From Berberis thunbergii (taxonomy: Eukaryota; Streptophyta; Magnoliopsida; Ranunculales; Berberidaceae), in contig QNQO01000650.1 in NCBI GenBank assembly GCA_003290165.1, positions 248,001 to 312,000 of the forward strand: a stretch of 64,000 nt of DNA, read 5' to 3'. A program made the position numbers and the translations under genes. Below are positions 48,862-60,448 of this stretch, one piece after another (position 1 is the stretch's first letter; each line of letters starts with the position of its first letter). Below the pieces are notes generated by a model that ran no database searches, had not been told where the DNA came from, and saw only the letters and a list, made by a program, of their open reading frames with translations.

Positions 48862-51800
48862 TTGCAAAGGCAGGACTTGTGGCAGGTTGTTGGTGGTAGT
48901 GAGACTACACCACCACCAAAGGAGAATGCTGTCAAATTCAAGAAGTGGGAGATCAAAGCAGGGAAGGCGCTTTATGTGCTCAAGACGACGATCGAGGATG
49001 AAATGCTTCAGTATATAGAAGACGCTGACACACCCAAAGGAGCTTGGGATACATTTGCATCCCTGTTTTCAAGAACGAATGATGCACGCCTACAGTTCTT
49101 GGAGAACGAGTTGATGAACTCTAAGCAACGAGGTATGTCTATTAGAGACTATTTTCTAAAAATTAAAATTTATGTCGTGAAATTTCAAAATTAGACCCTA
49201 CCTCCAAAGTTACCGAAGATAGGATGAAAAGAATAATAATCCATGGTCTAAAACTTGAATATACCGGGATTGTTACTACCATTCGTGGTTGGCCAACTCA
49301 ACCTTCTATTGTGGAGTTTGAAAGTTTGTTGGCCAATCAAGAAAGTTTGGCTAAGCAAATGGCAGATGTCTCTCTGGAAAATAAGGAAGAGGAGGCGCTC
49401 TTCAACAAAATAAAGGGCGGGTATAAAAAGAAGAATTTTGTAAGATCAAATAAAGAATAAGATAGCAGACCCAAGAAGTCCCGGGAGAGGTGCTACAAGA
49501 AAGGGGGAGCTCAGCAAGGCAGAAACAACAACGACCGGAGAAAGGACGATTGCTACAACTGTGGCAAGAGAGGCCACTATGCAAAAGACTGTTGGTCAAA
49601 GAAGAAGACAACTGAAGGAAACTTGGTGACGTCTCACAATCACCAAGACAACAGTGAAGAAGAATGGGACTTCCAAGTATCCTTTGCAACTACCCAGCCT
49701 GTTCGTGAAGATATTTTAGATGAAGAAATTGACTTCTCCAAGGATGAGGTAGCCATGGCCGCTGAAGATCAAGTCGTGCAAGTCAACTACGTAAGGATTG
49801 GATTGTTGACTCAGGCTGCTCCAACCATATGACTGGAGACAAGGAGAAGCTGTCAAGCTTATGTGAATACAAATGAGACTGGGTCGTGATAAATGCCGAT
49901 AACACGAGATTGCCGATTGCTCACACTGGGGAGGCTACATTCACTCCACGCTTCAGCCCTAATCAAGTTCAATTGCAGAATGTCTATCACGTTCCAGATA
50001 TGAAGAAAAAACTTATTATCAGTATCACAATTAATAACAACTGGCAAGTATGTGGTGTTCGGGCCGGAAGATGTTAAGGTGTACCGAATTCTAAAGCCAT
50101 CAGGTACACCCATCATGACGGGAAGAAAGTTGGAGTCTATCTACGTGATGCCTGCGGAATCAGCATATGTGGATAAAACTCGATGCAGTGAAATTGCTGA
50201 CTTGTGGCATGCAAGGCTAGGGCATGTTAGCTATCATAAGTTGAAGATAATGATGACCAAGTCAATGTTGAAGGGTCTACCTCACCTGGACGAACGAGGA
50301 GGAACAGTCTGTGCTGGGTGCCAGTACGGAAAAGCTCATCAACTTCCCAATCAGGAGTCAAAGTTTAGGGCCCAGGAACCATTGCAACTCATCCACTCAG
50401 ATGTGTTCGACCGGGTGAAGCAACCATCAGTAAGTGGAATGCGATACATGGTGACCTTTATTGATGAGTTTTCAAGGTCCGTATGGGTTTACTTTCTGAA
50501 AGAAAAATCAAAAGTTCTCGACATATTTAAGGCATTTAAGGAGGACATCAAATGCAAAGTAGGAAAGGGGTTGTGGTCGATTGGTTAAGGCTTTGTGGAC
50601 TTGTTCCCCAGATCCTTGCTTTGAGACCCACTGGAGGCATCTTTATTTCGGGGTGGTATTCGACCCGTAGGTCGCATCTCGGGACTAGGTTACGGATCCT
50701 AGGCTGAAAAACCGGCTTGCCTTTCAAAAAAAAAAAAAGAAGTAGGAAAGAAGATCAAATGCCTGCGTACCGATAATGGTGGAGAATACACTTCGGATGA
50801 ATTTACCAACTTCCTGAAGGAGTGTAAAATCAGGAGGCAACTAACATGTCCAGGCACCCCTCAACAAAATGGCATAGCTGAAAGGAAGAACCGACATTTG
50901 GAAGAGATATGTCGAAGTATGCTGCATGCGAAGAATGTACCGAGTCGTTTTTGGGCCGAGTGTATGAAGACTGCAACCCATGTTATCAACAGGCTGCCAC
51001 AAGCAAAACTAGATTTCCTTTCACCTTTCCAGAAGTTATGGCATACCAAGCCTACAATGAGTCACTTCCGAGTATTCGGATGTGTGTGTTACGTGTTCGT
51101 GCCTGATCACCTAAGAAGTAAGTTCGATAAGAAGGTTATTCGTTGCATCTTTCCGGGATACGACAATCAAAGAAAATGGTGGAAATGTAGCAATCCTACA
51201 ACCGGGCGGTGTTATACATCAAGGAACGTGGTGTTTGACGAAGCTTCATCGTGGTGGTCTACACAACAACTACTTCTGCCAGACTCCAAAAGTCTACAAG
51301 AAGAAATGCAGGAAAATGAGTCATCACCTGCAAATGATGAAGAAGGAGTACGACCAAGCTCACCCAAAACACCAAGTACATCTTCAAGGCCATGGCAGAC
51401 TGATATATATAAAAGAACACCAGAAGAAGTTCAAGAAAGTGAAGAAGATGTGGGCCAACAGTTAAATCCAAAGTATGCAAATGTTGTGACTGAATAACAC
51501 AACATTAAAGAGCCCGCAACATTTGAAGAAGCATCTCAGAGTATGGAATGGAGAAATGCAATGGAAGAAGAAATCGAAGCCCTGGAGCAAAATCAAACTT
51601 GGGACTTGGTACCAAAACCAAAGAATGTAAAACCCATATCATGTAAATGGGTCTATAAGATAAAGACTTGTTCTGATGGCTCGATAGAACGGTACAAGGC
51701 TCGATTGGTAGCTCGAGGGTTCTCACAGCAATATGGGCTGGACTACGATAAAACATTCAGTCCAGTAGCCAAGATTACTACGGTCAGGGTTCTACTTTCA

Positions 51801-53040
51801 CCAGCAGCAAATAAATCTTGGAAACTATGGCAAATGGATGTGAGAATGCGTCCCTGCAGGGTGAAATTGATCGAGAAATATATATGGAACAACTGAGGGG
51901 TTTGAGTGTAAAACCCAACAAAACTATATTTGCAAGCTAAAAAAGGCGTTGTATGGACTGAAGCAAGCACCAAGGGCCTGGTACGGGAAGATAACGGAGT
52001 TCTTAGTTCAAAGCGGTTACTCAGTTGCACATTCAGACTCCAGCCTATTTATCAAATCCCAGGAAGAAAAACTAGCAATAGTGCTAGTATACATAGATGA
52101 TCTGATTGTCACTGGAAATGATACAGAAGAGATTCAAATAGTACGAAGAAACCTGGCGGTCCGCTTCCAAATGAAGGAGTTAGGAGAATTAAGACACTTC
52201 CTAGGGCTTGAGTTAGAACGAAGTGACAGAGGCTTATTTCTTTGCCAGCAGAAATATGCTCGAGATTTATTGAAGAAGTACGGGATGCTTGAGTGTAAAC
52301 CAACCTCAACACCGATGGAGACCAATGTTAAGTTATGTGCTGATAAAGGAAAAGACTTGGAAGATACTACAATGTATCGCCAGCTTGTCGTGAGCCTAAT
52401 CTACCTAACCCTCACACAATCAGACATAGCCTACGCAGTTGGAATAGCAAGCCGGTTCATGCAGAAGCCGAAGAAGCCTCATCTCGAAGCAATTCGCAGA
52501 ATCTTAAGGTATATGAAAGGTACCACTGACATTGGAATTCTATACAAGAAAGATGAGGAATGCAAAATGGTTGGCTACTGCGATGTGGATTATGCTGGAG
52601 ATCATGACACAAGGAGATCGACTACATGATACGTGTTTAGTCTTGGTTCAGGAGCAGTCACTTGGTGTAGCAAGAGACAACCAATAGTATCTCTCTCAAC
52701 TACAGAAGCGGAGTACAGAGCAGCAGCTATGGTAGCACAGGAAAGTACTTGGCTAGTACAACTAATGAAGGACCTTCATCAGCCAGTCGATTATGCAATA
52801 CCATTGCATTGTGATAATTAGTCTGCAATACGCTTAGCTGAAAATTCGGTGTTCCATGCAAGGACAAAGCACATAGAGGTTCACTACCACTACATTAGAG
52901 AGAAGGTATTTCAAGGAGAGATAGAGATGCAAACAACCAAGACGGATAACCAAGTAGCAGATATATTCACTAAGGGACTTGGCACGACAAAGTTCGAAGA
53001 CTTTCGAAGATAACTTGGCATGATCTTCAACGGAGTTAGT
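48862..53040 (+). pseudogene. Copia gag-pol, broken
   Basis: Reading through several frames: gag (GAWDTFASLFSRTNDARLQF near 49036), zinc knuckle CYNCGKRGHYAKDC near 49551, protease [12 protein letters not shown] near 49798, pre-integrase [13 protein letters not shown] near 50203, integrase core ([14 protein letters not shown] near 50457; [13 protein letters not shown] near 50770 after the [22 protein letters not shown]), RT (SCKWVYKIKTCSDGSIERYK near 51639, [13 protein letters not shown] near 52084) and RNase H ([29 protein letters not shown]). The first catalytic block of the RT is lost from frame by what looks like a one-base deletion near 51843, after QMDV. Stops occur near 49192, 49458, 49790, 51495 and 52627. 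Confidence 0.93.
50568..50739 (+). mobile_element. SINE (family B) inside the copia integrase
   Basis: A 172-bp insert starting GGGTTGTGGTCGATTGGTTA, with A-box-like TGGTCGATTGGTTAAGGC and B-box-like GCTTTGAGACCC regions and a poly-A tail. It is flanked by a perfect 11-bp target duplication, AAGTAGGAAAG (50557-50567, 50740-50750). Removing it together with one copy rejoins the integrase frame exactly (KCKVGK then [11 protein letters not shown]). Its sequence is unlike the two family A copies. Confidence 0.9.
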
Positions 53041-53052
53041 GAAGAGGGGGAG

Positions 53053-53448
53053 TGTTGAAAATCATCACTAACTAGCCCAAATGTTTAAAGCCTAAAACCC
53101 AAAAGTTAAAGCCCAAACCCATTATCTAGAAGATCCAACAAGAATGAGTATTCTCTAGATGATTCAATGTCTAGAGAATTCTACACCCTTATAATACTCT
53201 AGACATTTGAGAGAGTTCTAGAGAAGCAAAAATGTGTGGTTGACATTGCTTCTCTAGAATCCTCCCACCTCCTTAGAACTACTATAAATAAGGGAGAGGT
53301 TGTGAGGTGTAGGCATCAAGAAGAAAACAAGGTCAAGTGTAGTAGTGAGTGTTGCGAGCATAGTAAGGGTGTGAAGTTGTAAGAGACTTTTGAGAGATTA
53401 ATAAAATTAGTCTTTCTTAAATTTCAGTTCTTCCCAAATCTCCCAACA
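53053..53448 (+). repeat. 3' LTR of the plus-strand copia element
   Basis: Same length as the 5' LTR, with about 16 single-base differences counted by eye. Confidence 0.93.
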
Positions 53449-53453
53449 ACACA

Positions 53454-54593
53454 TTGCCACGACTTTCCATTCTCATTCAAGGCATCCAAGTGATCCTGAG
53501 GACTTCGATGAACAAACAATACAAAGTTGTAGATTAGCTAAATGAGATTTGGGGACCATTTTCCATGCTCGTAGCAGCGATATTCCATGTCTTTATTGTT
53601 GGCGAGGATTTTCCACATACACTTGGCCTCTCACATGGCGGGTGAATGTCATCACGGATTGGGTGTTATCATCTTTCATCACCTTAATCTATACTACCTT
53701 TTTCTCATGGCCGGGTCTGATCATGCAGTGCATCAATGTTTGTCTAGTCGATCTCTATAATCCAAACGTCCAATATAGGTTAAATAGATAGAAAATTATA
53801 AACGCAAAATTTTACAGACGGGTCAAGTTTTGCACTTAGTTCAATTATCAATCTTGTTAGTTTATTTAAATCCTTCGTGATGAGAATCAACTATGAACTT
53901 TACCAACGTAAAAAGTGTAAGATTATATAATATTAACAGTGTGGATTGCTAATGTTTTTTTTTTTCTTTTTTCGATACGTATAACTCATGCCCAAGTATA
54001 GCATGCAGGTACGCTCAAATTACAAACTCATTGCACGAGAGACGGATGTAGAAAAAAAAAAAAATCTAATAACACACATGTGGTTGTTAGTTATTGATTC
54101 ATCTACTCATCTTCAACAAATTAAATAGCATAGATTACCAGGTTATACTCATGTTGGGTGATTAATGAATTGTTGAAAACACATAAATGATGGAAATGAG
54201 CCCCACACACAGTCACCACCTCATATAACACCCATTCCTAATTTTTGGTTATTTACTAATCAAGAAAACAAACCACGTACCCTCAACATATTGCAAAAAA
54301 TTAGTAAAACTCATCACAATTCCTCAATTCTCTCCAACTTTTAGATGTCCTAATACCGAAAATCAGTTGCTTCCCTCTCCACACCTTTGTCTAAACGCGT
54401 ATCTCAGCCAAACAAAGAACCCCCCAAAACCTTCTCTCGAAATGGCCCTCTCAACACCACTCATCCAAAATTTTCTCTTCTCTTTCACCAAACCAGAACA
54501 CAAAGAACAACAACTATTCATTTTCTTTCATTCTTTACAAACTATCTCTCTATCAGCCGGGACCATTACCGACTCCCTTACCCCGGGCCAATC
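53454..54593. other. Intergenic DNA and 5' flank of the DUF668 gene
   Basis: No further gene was recognised. The right part must hold the promoter and leader of the gene at 54594; its frame stays open upstream to an ATG at 54387, but that part is low-complexity and looks like leader. Confidence 0.4.
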
Positions 54594-56029
54594 ATGTGGT
54601 TCTCTGATATGGGGAATCGAGTTGGCAATGGTCTCAAACGCTCATTCATCTCCGGTGGTGGTGGTGGTGGTGGTGGCGTCTCTACGGACAACAACACAGA
54701 CAAGAAGAGTGGTAACTTCCCACGCTTTCGCCATGACAAGTCACAGATTCTTGGCATTCTTGCCTTTGAGACTGCGAAAACCATGTCTCGTCTTTTATCC
54801 CTTCACAAATCTATCACCAATGAAGAGATCTTTAAGCTGCGTAATGAGTTTGTTAAGTCTGAAGGCGTGTCTTATTTGATATCCAAGGATGAGGAGTACT
54901 TGCATAAGCTTGCATGCAAGGAAAAGCTCGAGGAGATTGATGGTGCTGCAGTAACTGTGGCTAGATTAGGCAAGACGTGTTCTGATCCTGATCTAGCACA
55001 ATTTGATCGAGTTTATACTGATTTGAAATCTGGGTTTATAGATCTAAGTAACTATTTCATTGAGAAGGAGATCGATAAAACCATGGATAAATTGGAGAAA
55101 CTTACTTCTTCAACAGCTGATCTTTACGCAGGGCTAGAGTCTCTTGCCGAGATGGAGCTCTCGGAAAAGAAGATAAAGAGTTGGAACTTCACTGGTCAGG
55201 TTCAAACAAAGACCCAGAAGAAAGACAAGGGTTGTAAAGCGAATTATGATCTATTTGATCAGAAACTCGCCTGGCAGAGACAACGCGTTCGTCACCTCAG
55301 ACAGGTTTAAACAACTTAAAACTCCTAACAACATAGAGATACACAATCTATGAATTTATATTGGTTATCGAATTTTTGTTGCATCAGGTTTCGCTTTGGG
55401 GTCAGACATTCAACAAGACTGTACGTCTCATGGCTAGAGCCATTTGCATTGTTTACGCTCGAATGTGTGTTGTTTTCTCTCCATTTATCACTCTAGGATT
55501 TCCATCCGAGGCATGTCGAAGTCCCCAACATGATGCAGTTCGGGGGCCTTTGTTACAACATGCTGGGCCATCAACTGCTGGAGGCTCAGGACTCTCACAA
55601 AAATATGCGAATGTGGTGTTGATAACGGAAAAGTACTTGAAGTCCCGTAGTTCTATCGAAGAAGGAGGGAGGGAAGAATTGTATCAGATGTTACCATTGA
55701 GTTTGAGAAGATTGATGAAAGTGAAGTTTAGAAAAGCTACGAGTGAGGAGCAGGTGGGGGTGATGGATGACACGTCGCTGGCCGAGGGTTGGTGGAAAGT
55801 ATCGAGTAAAATATTGGCATGGCTTGTGCCCATGGCGCACCATACCATAAGATGGCAGATGGAGAGGAATGTTGAGAAGCAGAGTTTTGATGCCAGGCCA
55901 AAGGTGTTGTTATTGCAGACATTATATTTTGCTGACAAGGCGAAGTTAGAAGCAGCTATAGCGGACATTCTGGTAGGATTGAGTTGTATATGTAAGTACG
56001 AGGCCCGAAGTCGATCGAATCCCTTGTGA
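54594..56029 (+). CDS. DUF3475/DUF668 family protein (PSI-like)
   Basis: Two exons, 54594-55304 and 55388-56029, join in phase 0 across a GT-AG intron and give 450 aa. Exon 1 starts MWFSDMGNRVGNGLKRSF, has an eight-Gly run at residues 21-28, then DUF3475 (QILGILAFETAKTMSRLLSL from residue 51). The middle is helical with coiled-coil character (FIEKEIDKTMDKLEKL). Exon 2 holds DUF668: QKYANVVLITEKYLKSR, then LPLSLRRLMKVKFRK, and a final helical segment with WLVPMAHHTIRWQMERN. The family includes the PSK SIMULATOR proteins, which affect growth; the biochemical role is unknown. Its length is nearer the shorter members than the PSI proteins. The start at 54594 was preferred over the in-frame ATG at 54387 because the upstream segment is low-complexity. 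A transit or membrane segment is not evident. Confidence 0.88.
54652..54675 (+). repeat. GGT trinucleotide repeat coding for Gly8
   Basis: Eight Gly codons, almost all GGT, in the N-terminal part of the DUF668 gene. Length variation between individuals would be expected. Confidence 0.85.
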
Positions 56030-56402
56030 TGGGTTCATGGTTGGTTCTTGGAGGTTCAGTGTAGAGAGGATGTTGCAAGTCAGAAGTTATAAAGAAATTT
56101 ATTAATTTTTTTTTTTTTTTTTTTAGAAAACAGAAGATATGAAATTATCCCAGATCTTTTGATACCATTCATGCAACTAAGTAAAAAATCACTCAATATT
56201 TCTCTCCTTTTCAGTGTGCATTTTCACACATTATGTATGTGCTCGTATATTTCAAAACAAAAATTAGATGAAATTTTAGTACTTCAAGTTATACACCAGA
56301 ATAAGCTCACAACCGTAACATAAACTCTCATTCATTCAAGCTCAAATTACAAGATAGCATCACTAGTTACATTTCTCTAAAATATTGGAGTAGAAATATA
56401 AT
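56030..56402. other. Convergent 3' ends of DUF668 and LBD genes
   Basis: The two genes converge here with about 370 bases between their stop codons. A T-rich tract (about 56106-56125) is present. It must contain both polyadenylation regions. Confidence 0.5.
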
Positions 56403-57150
56403 CTATAAGCTTGTTACATCTAGAGGACAAGAATATGAAGCCAAGGGATTACCAGTATTTGACCAAGGTGCAATGTCTGACAACGGATCAGAAAGAAAGA
56501 TTTTTGGCTCATTTGCAAAATCAAATCCCGAGGTTTGTTCAGCCCATGGAGTTAAAAGTGAAATTTGCGGATTCATATCATCAGCGAGAATCAGATTGCT
56601 ATACCTTGCATGGAAGGGCTCAGGAGGTTCTTCACCACCATAGCTGAGTGAGTTCATGATGTCAAGTTCTGCAGAAAACTGAGGTGCAGAATTGAAGTTG
56701 GTTGCTAGTTGAGAACTTTGACCACTAACAAAATTTGTAGCCTGACTAGCAAAATGAACTTCGAGCAATTCTATCTCCTTCTGTAGTTGAGCCACCTGCA
56801 AGAGATATAGGTGTCAATATGTTTGTCTGTGATGCGTTTTAAAAGGACAATAGATATTTATGCATGGGAACCTGTTGTTGAAGTGCAAAGATATGACCAA
56901 CACAGCCATAAACATAATCCTGCACCCGTGCCAGTGCTTCATAAGATATGGTGATAGCAGCTTCACTTCGGTAGTGAACAGGGAGGTTTGATAGGTGTTT
57001 TGAGACGTTGCTTGCTCCAAAAACTTTGTGAACTGCAGCAAAATGGGATTCAGCTTGATCATAATAGAAGTAAGGAGCAAATATACACCCAATTTTGCAT
57101 TTTCTCCTCAAGAATTTGCATGCTCCACATGATAATCTAAGCCCTGTCAT
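56403..57150 (-). CDS. LBD: Class I LOB-domain (LBD) transcription factor
   Basis: Two exons, 57150-56872 and 56795-56403, with a GT-AG intron in the canonical place after FALQQQ; 223 aa. The zinc-binding motif CX2CX6CX3C is complete (C8, C11, C18, C22: [16 protein letters not shown]). The GAS block follows ([34 protein letters not shown]). The next segment is [18 protein letters not shown], where the family has a DP(V/I)YG signature: here Pro is Tyr. A short coiled coil, [15 protein letters not shown], opens exon 2, and the tail is Ser/Pro/acidic and likely an activation region. Closest to the LBD16/LBD29 group by eye, factors of lateral root and callus formation downstream of auxin; the subgroup is uncertain. 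Reading frame and splice sites are clean, so it is probably expressed, but the Pro change may affect DNA binding. Confidence 0.88.
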
Positions 57151-57240
57151 TGCAGTCGACCCTTACAAAGTTTTGCTTGAGTTAGAACTTAACCTAGTAT
57201 ATTATGAAAACAAGAAACACAATCTCACTATTTATACAAG
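57151..57240 (-). promoter_or_regulatory. Core promoter of the LBD gene
   Basis: A minus-strand TATA box, TATAAATA, lies at 57229-57236, about 80 bases before the start codon at 57150, a usual distance for a plant gene with a short leader. Confidence 0.6.
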
Positions 57241-60200
57241 ACTACTAGAGAATTAGGACTTGTCGATTTGTCCTTGAACATTTTCTATTTGTGAAATGGA
57301 CATCTCCACCTTTGCCTTCAAGGGCTTTTATCTTAAAGCTCATGATTGGTACCAAAATCTGTATCCAATGTTCGATGGCATATGACACCTTTCCGCAACT
57401 GCATAGAATAATACTTGGCATACTCCATATTGATTCAACGCACCTATAATCATATTAATATTTTTAAGGCACAACTGTTCGTTTCCATTGGTATTAGTCA
57501 TATTTCTTGAGAGTTCCCTGGTTTCCTGACTCGAATGAAACAACATTCAAAGTAAGTAATCCACCTGATTTTCGGCATGCATGTCCAGCAGGTATACTAC
57601 ATCGATGATCAAAAAAGTTAAACCTATCAAAAGACATAATTTGGTGATAACATGCCTACTTAGCTATGAAGCATATTACTTACGCAGTCTTTCCCCTGTC
57701 AAATGAAAAAGATTACTTGTAGTTTAGTGTTTAACCAGTAATCTATCAAGCTTTATTGCTTACAGCTTTGACAATCGACAGTGATGGTGAATTTTCCGTC
57801 ATATGAGCTAAAGGGAGCAAATAGATGCTAACCACTTGTCTGATTAGTTACCTCTTCAGTCTTTCTAAATTACAGAAATTAGTGCACTTAGCTTAAGTGG
57901 CAGACTGAGCTAAGTTTAATGACTAGTGTAGGCGCATAATGACTTGAATATGTTCTTATGGAACCTAGGGCCAATCCTGCCGATAAGTATTGGATAGAGT
58001 GATGACTAATGACTTCTATTGATCTAAATACATGTTCATCCTCCATTATTAGCATTAAAAATCCCATTCTAATATGGATTTTCTGTTGCTTACTTGATAA
58101 TGTTCATGGAATTTGGTCCAAACAAAGCAAGGGCCTAATAAACAATTTACCTCTCATCTAATCTTTAAAGAATTGCTACAACAATCACATCAACGATAGC
58201 TTTGCTACAAATATGATAAAACCACGTTTTCTCCACCTTCATTTGGACATTTGGTAGAGCCAAACCCTCTGAGCGAGTAAAGAACGTGGGATGTGGAGCA
58301 TGAGGAGAAAAAAAATGTCATTTCACACTTCTTGGAGTTTTCCCTTTCGGTCTTTTCATAATATATTGGTGCTTTGTCGAATTGAGACCTAATTGTATAG
58401 GAAGTGTCTGTCTATATCATCAAAAAGACTCTCCCTGCTGTTAACTACATATAGGAAGTCTTGGTTTTTAAATTTTAATTGCTGAACAGACACCAATAAA
58501 ATAGAGTTATCTTAACTTCACAAGTCTAAAGTTGAACTTTGAAGACACAATCACAGTGGCTAAAACAATCAGTGCAGTCAAAGTTAACACTGGGATAGCA
58601 TGCGCATAATATTTAGTTCATTGAATGATGATAACTTTCAATGCAATTTTGGAAGGGGCAATCCAGGCCCGTGAATTCTAACATGGTTCACATCACTCAA
58701 ATTGTTTCAAAGAATGGGGTATATGGATGGCCAAATTGCATTTGATTACGGCAGAATCCAGATTTCGATTTTTACTGGTTCTCATTGAGGTGCCTCTTCA
58801 TTGAGTTTATCATTTTAGATTACGATCCTCAGGGTTGTTAATCTGGTTAGATGCTTGTATGCAATTGTAATTTAATTTACTATAAGTATCTACGTTAGTT
58901 CTTTAGGTAGTTCAATAGAAAACCTTATTCACCCCAAAAAGAATGACTTAAAGCCAAGAGTTGTGCTAAGGGGCTTGCCTCAAACAGGGCCACCAATGTG
59001 CATTCCGACGTACGAGACTTGAATTGACATTGAAATTCCCATACATACAATGATTTTTGAAAAGTGACATTATGAATCTTAATACCTCATTTGTGACGCA
59101 TATTTGAGCAGGTCTATAGCAAGAGAGAACTGTGATACTTGAGAGATGGCAGTGGAGCTATACAATAGTAATCTAGTTTATGTCATTAGTAATCATTGTT
59201 AGTAGGGCCACTTACTATTTGAGTTATTTGTCTCTAACACATTTTATTAGGCTTTCTAGGGACCATTTTCTAGGTTTGCTTTATTTCTTTAAGTGGTTGT
59301 CTTGAATCTATTTGTAAAAAGCTAAATTAGCCGCCAAAACAGTTCTTTGCAATTTGAGAGGGAAAGAAAAGAAACCTTAGTCTTTTCTAGATGTTTTTCA
59401 GTTCAACATACTTTTGAAGCACAGCTCACATTTGTTTTGTTTTGTTTTTCTTTGAGTTGGCAACAAGGAGGAAGAAGGGTTATAATCACAAACACCTGGC
59501 AAATATATGGATGACAGTTCATATCATTTGGCAAACTGCGAAGAGAGATACAGGTCTTGCAGCAAATGGATCAAGTCGATATTCAATTTCCAATAGTGCT
59601 AGTATGGTGCTCTTAAGGCAGCCATGGATGATCCATTCCTATTTGTTAATCGGCCTACTTCTGAAATCTATAAAAGCAAATTTAAAAACTAAACAAAGTG
59701 CAAATTTTGAGAAAATAACAAGTATAAGCAACAATAGCGTAAACTTTTATGTTTTAACTAATGCATAGCGCAGAATAAGAACACATGATGTTACTTAATG
59801 CGTCAATTTTGTTCACTGTTTCACAAGAGATTAAAAAAAAGTGAAGGGAAGTATATCAGAAAGAAGTAGAATGGACTTACATGACTCAATTGCTTCATGG
59901 AAGTGTTTCTTCAAGGGTTCCCTCTAATACCTTTGCTGAGGTGCCTCATTCTCCTGTAAGTTGAGTAGAATCTGAAGGAAAGTTGAGAAAATTGTGCCGT
60001 CAACAAAAGCAGGGAAAACATTTACGAAATGGATGATGTTTAACAGTCTGAACATGGTATATAAATCCTATAAATAAGACGGGAAACGACAACTATTGCA
60101 AAATTAGAGAAACTGGCATTACCAGTTTGTGATAACAGTCAACTTATAAGCTAGCTAGTTTCAGCTAATCACAATCAAAAGTAAATGTAAAGCTTAAAAA

Positions 60201-60432
60201 AAATGTCTCAAAGTGCACAGGTGCTCCACCTAAATTCAATCTCTGAACTAAATCTATCCGTTACAAACAAATAAACAAAAGGTTGAAGCTTCACAAACAT
60301 TGTAATGGATTAGTGAACTCCTCGCGAATGATGGAATGAAAGGTTCAACATATTAAACGAAAAAAGAAGGACGAAAGGCACACTCACACATGCGTACTGG
60401 AACAACATAATTTACAAGCAATGAGAAGCACC
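57241..60432. other. Intergenic DNA, no gene recognised
   Basis: Only short frames such as 59442-59768, with no family match. No LTR pair, TIR pair or tRNA was found. The right edge is the target-site duplication of the next LINE. Confidence 0.4.
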
Positions 60433-60448
60433 AACTTATTGAGAATGC

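Larger units (their letters stand above)
48212..53448 (+). mobile_element. Ty1/copia retrotransposon, plus strand
   Basis: The element is 5237 bp with two 396-bp LTRs (48212-48607 and 53053-53448), perfect ACACA target duplications (48207-48211, 53449-53453), a primer-binding site TGGTATCAGAGCC (48611-48623) and a polypurine GAAGAGGGGGAG (53041-53052). I count about 16 differences between the LTRs, so they are roughly 96% alike. The internal order gag, zinc knuckle, protease, integrase, RT, RNase H is copia. Several single-base frame breaks make it inactive. A SINE is nested in the integrase. Confidence 0.95.

Noticed and set aside
54387..54593. Upstream in-frame ATG for the DUF668 gene
   Set aside because: The 69 extra residues are low-complexity and unlike the family; the start at 54594 is preferred, though the longer form cannot be excluded.
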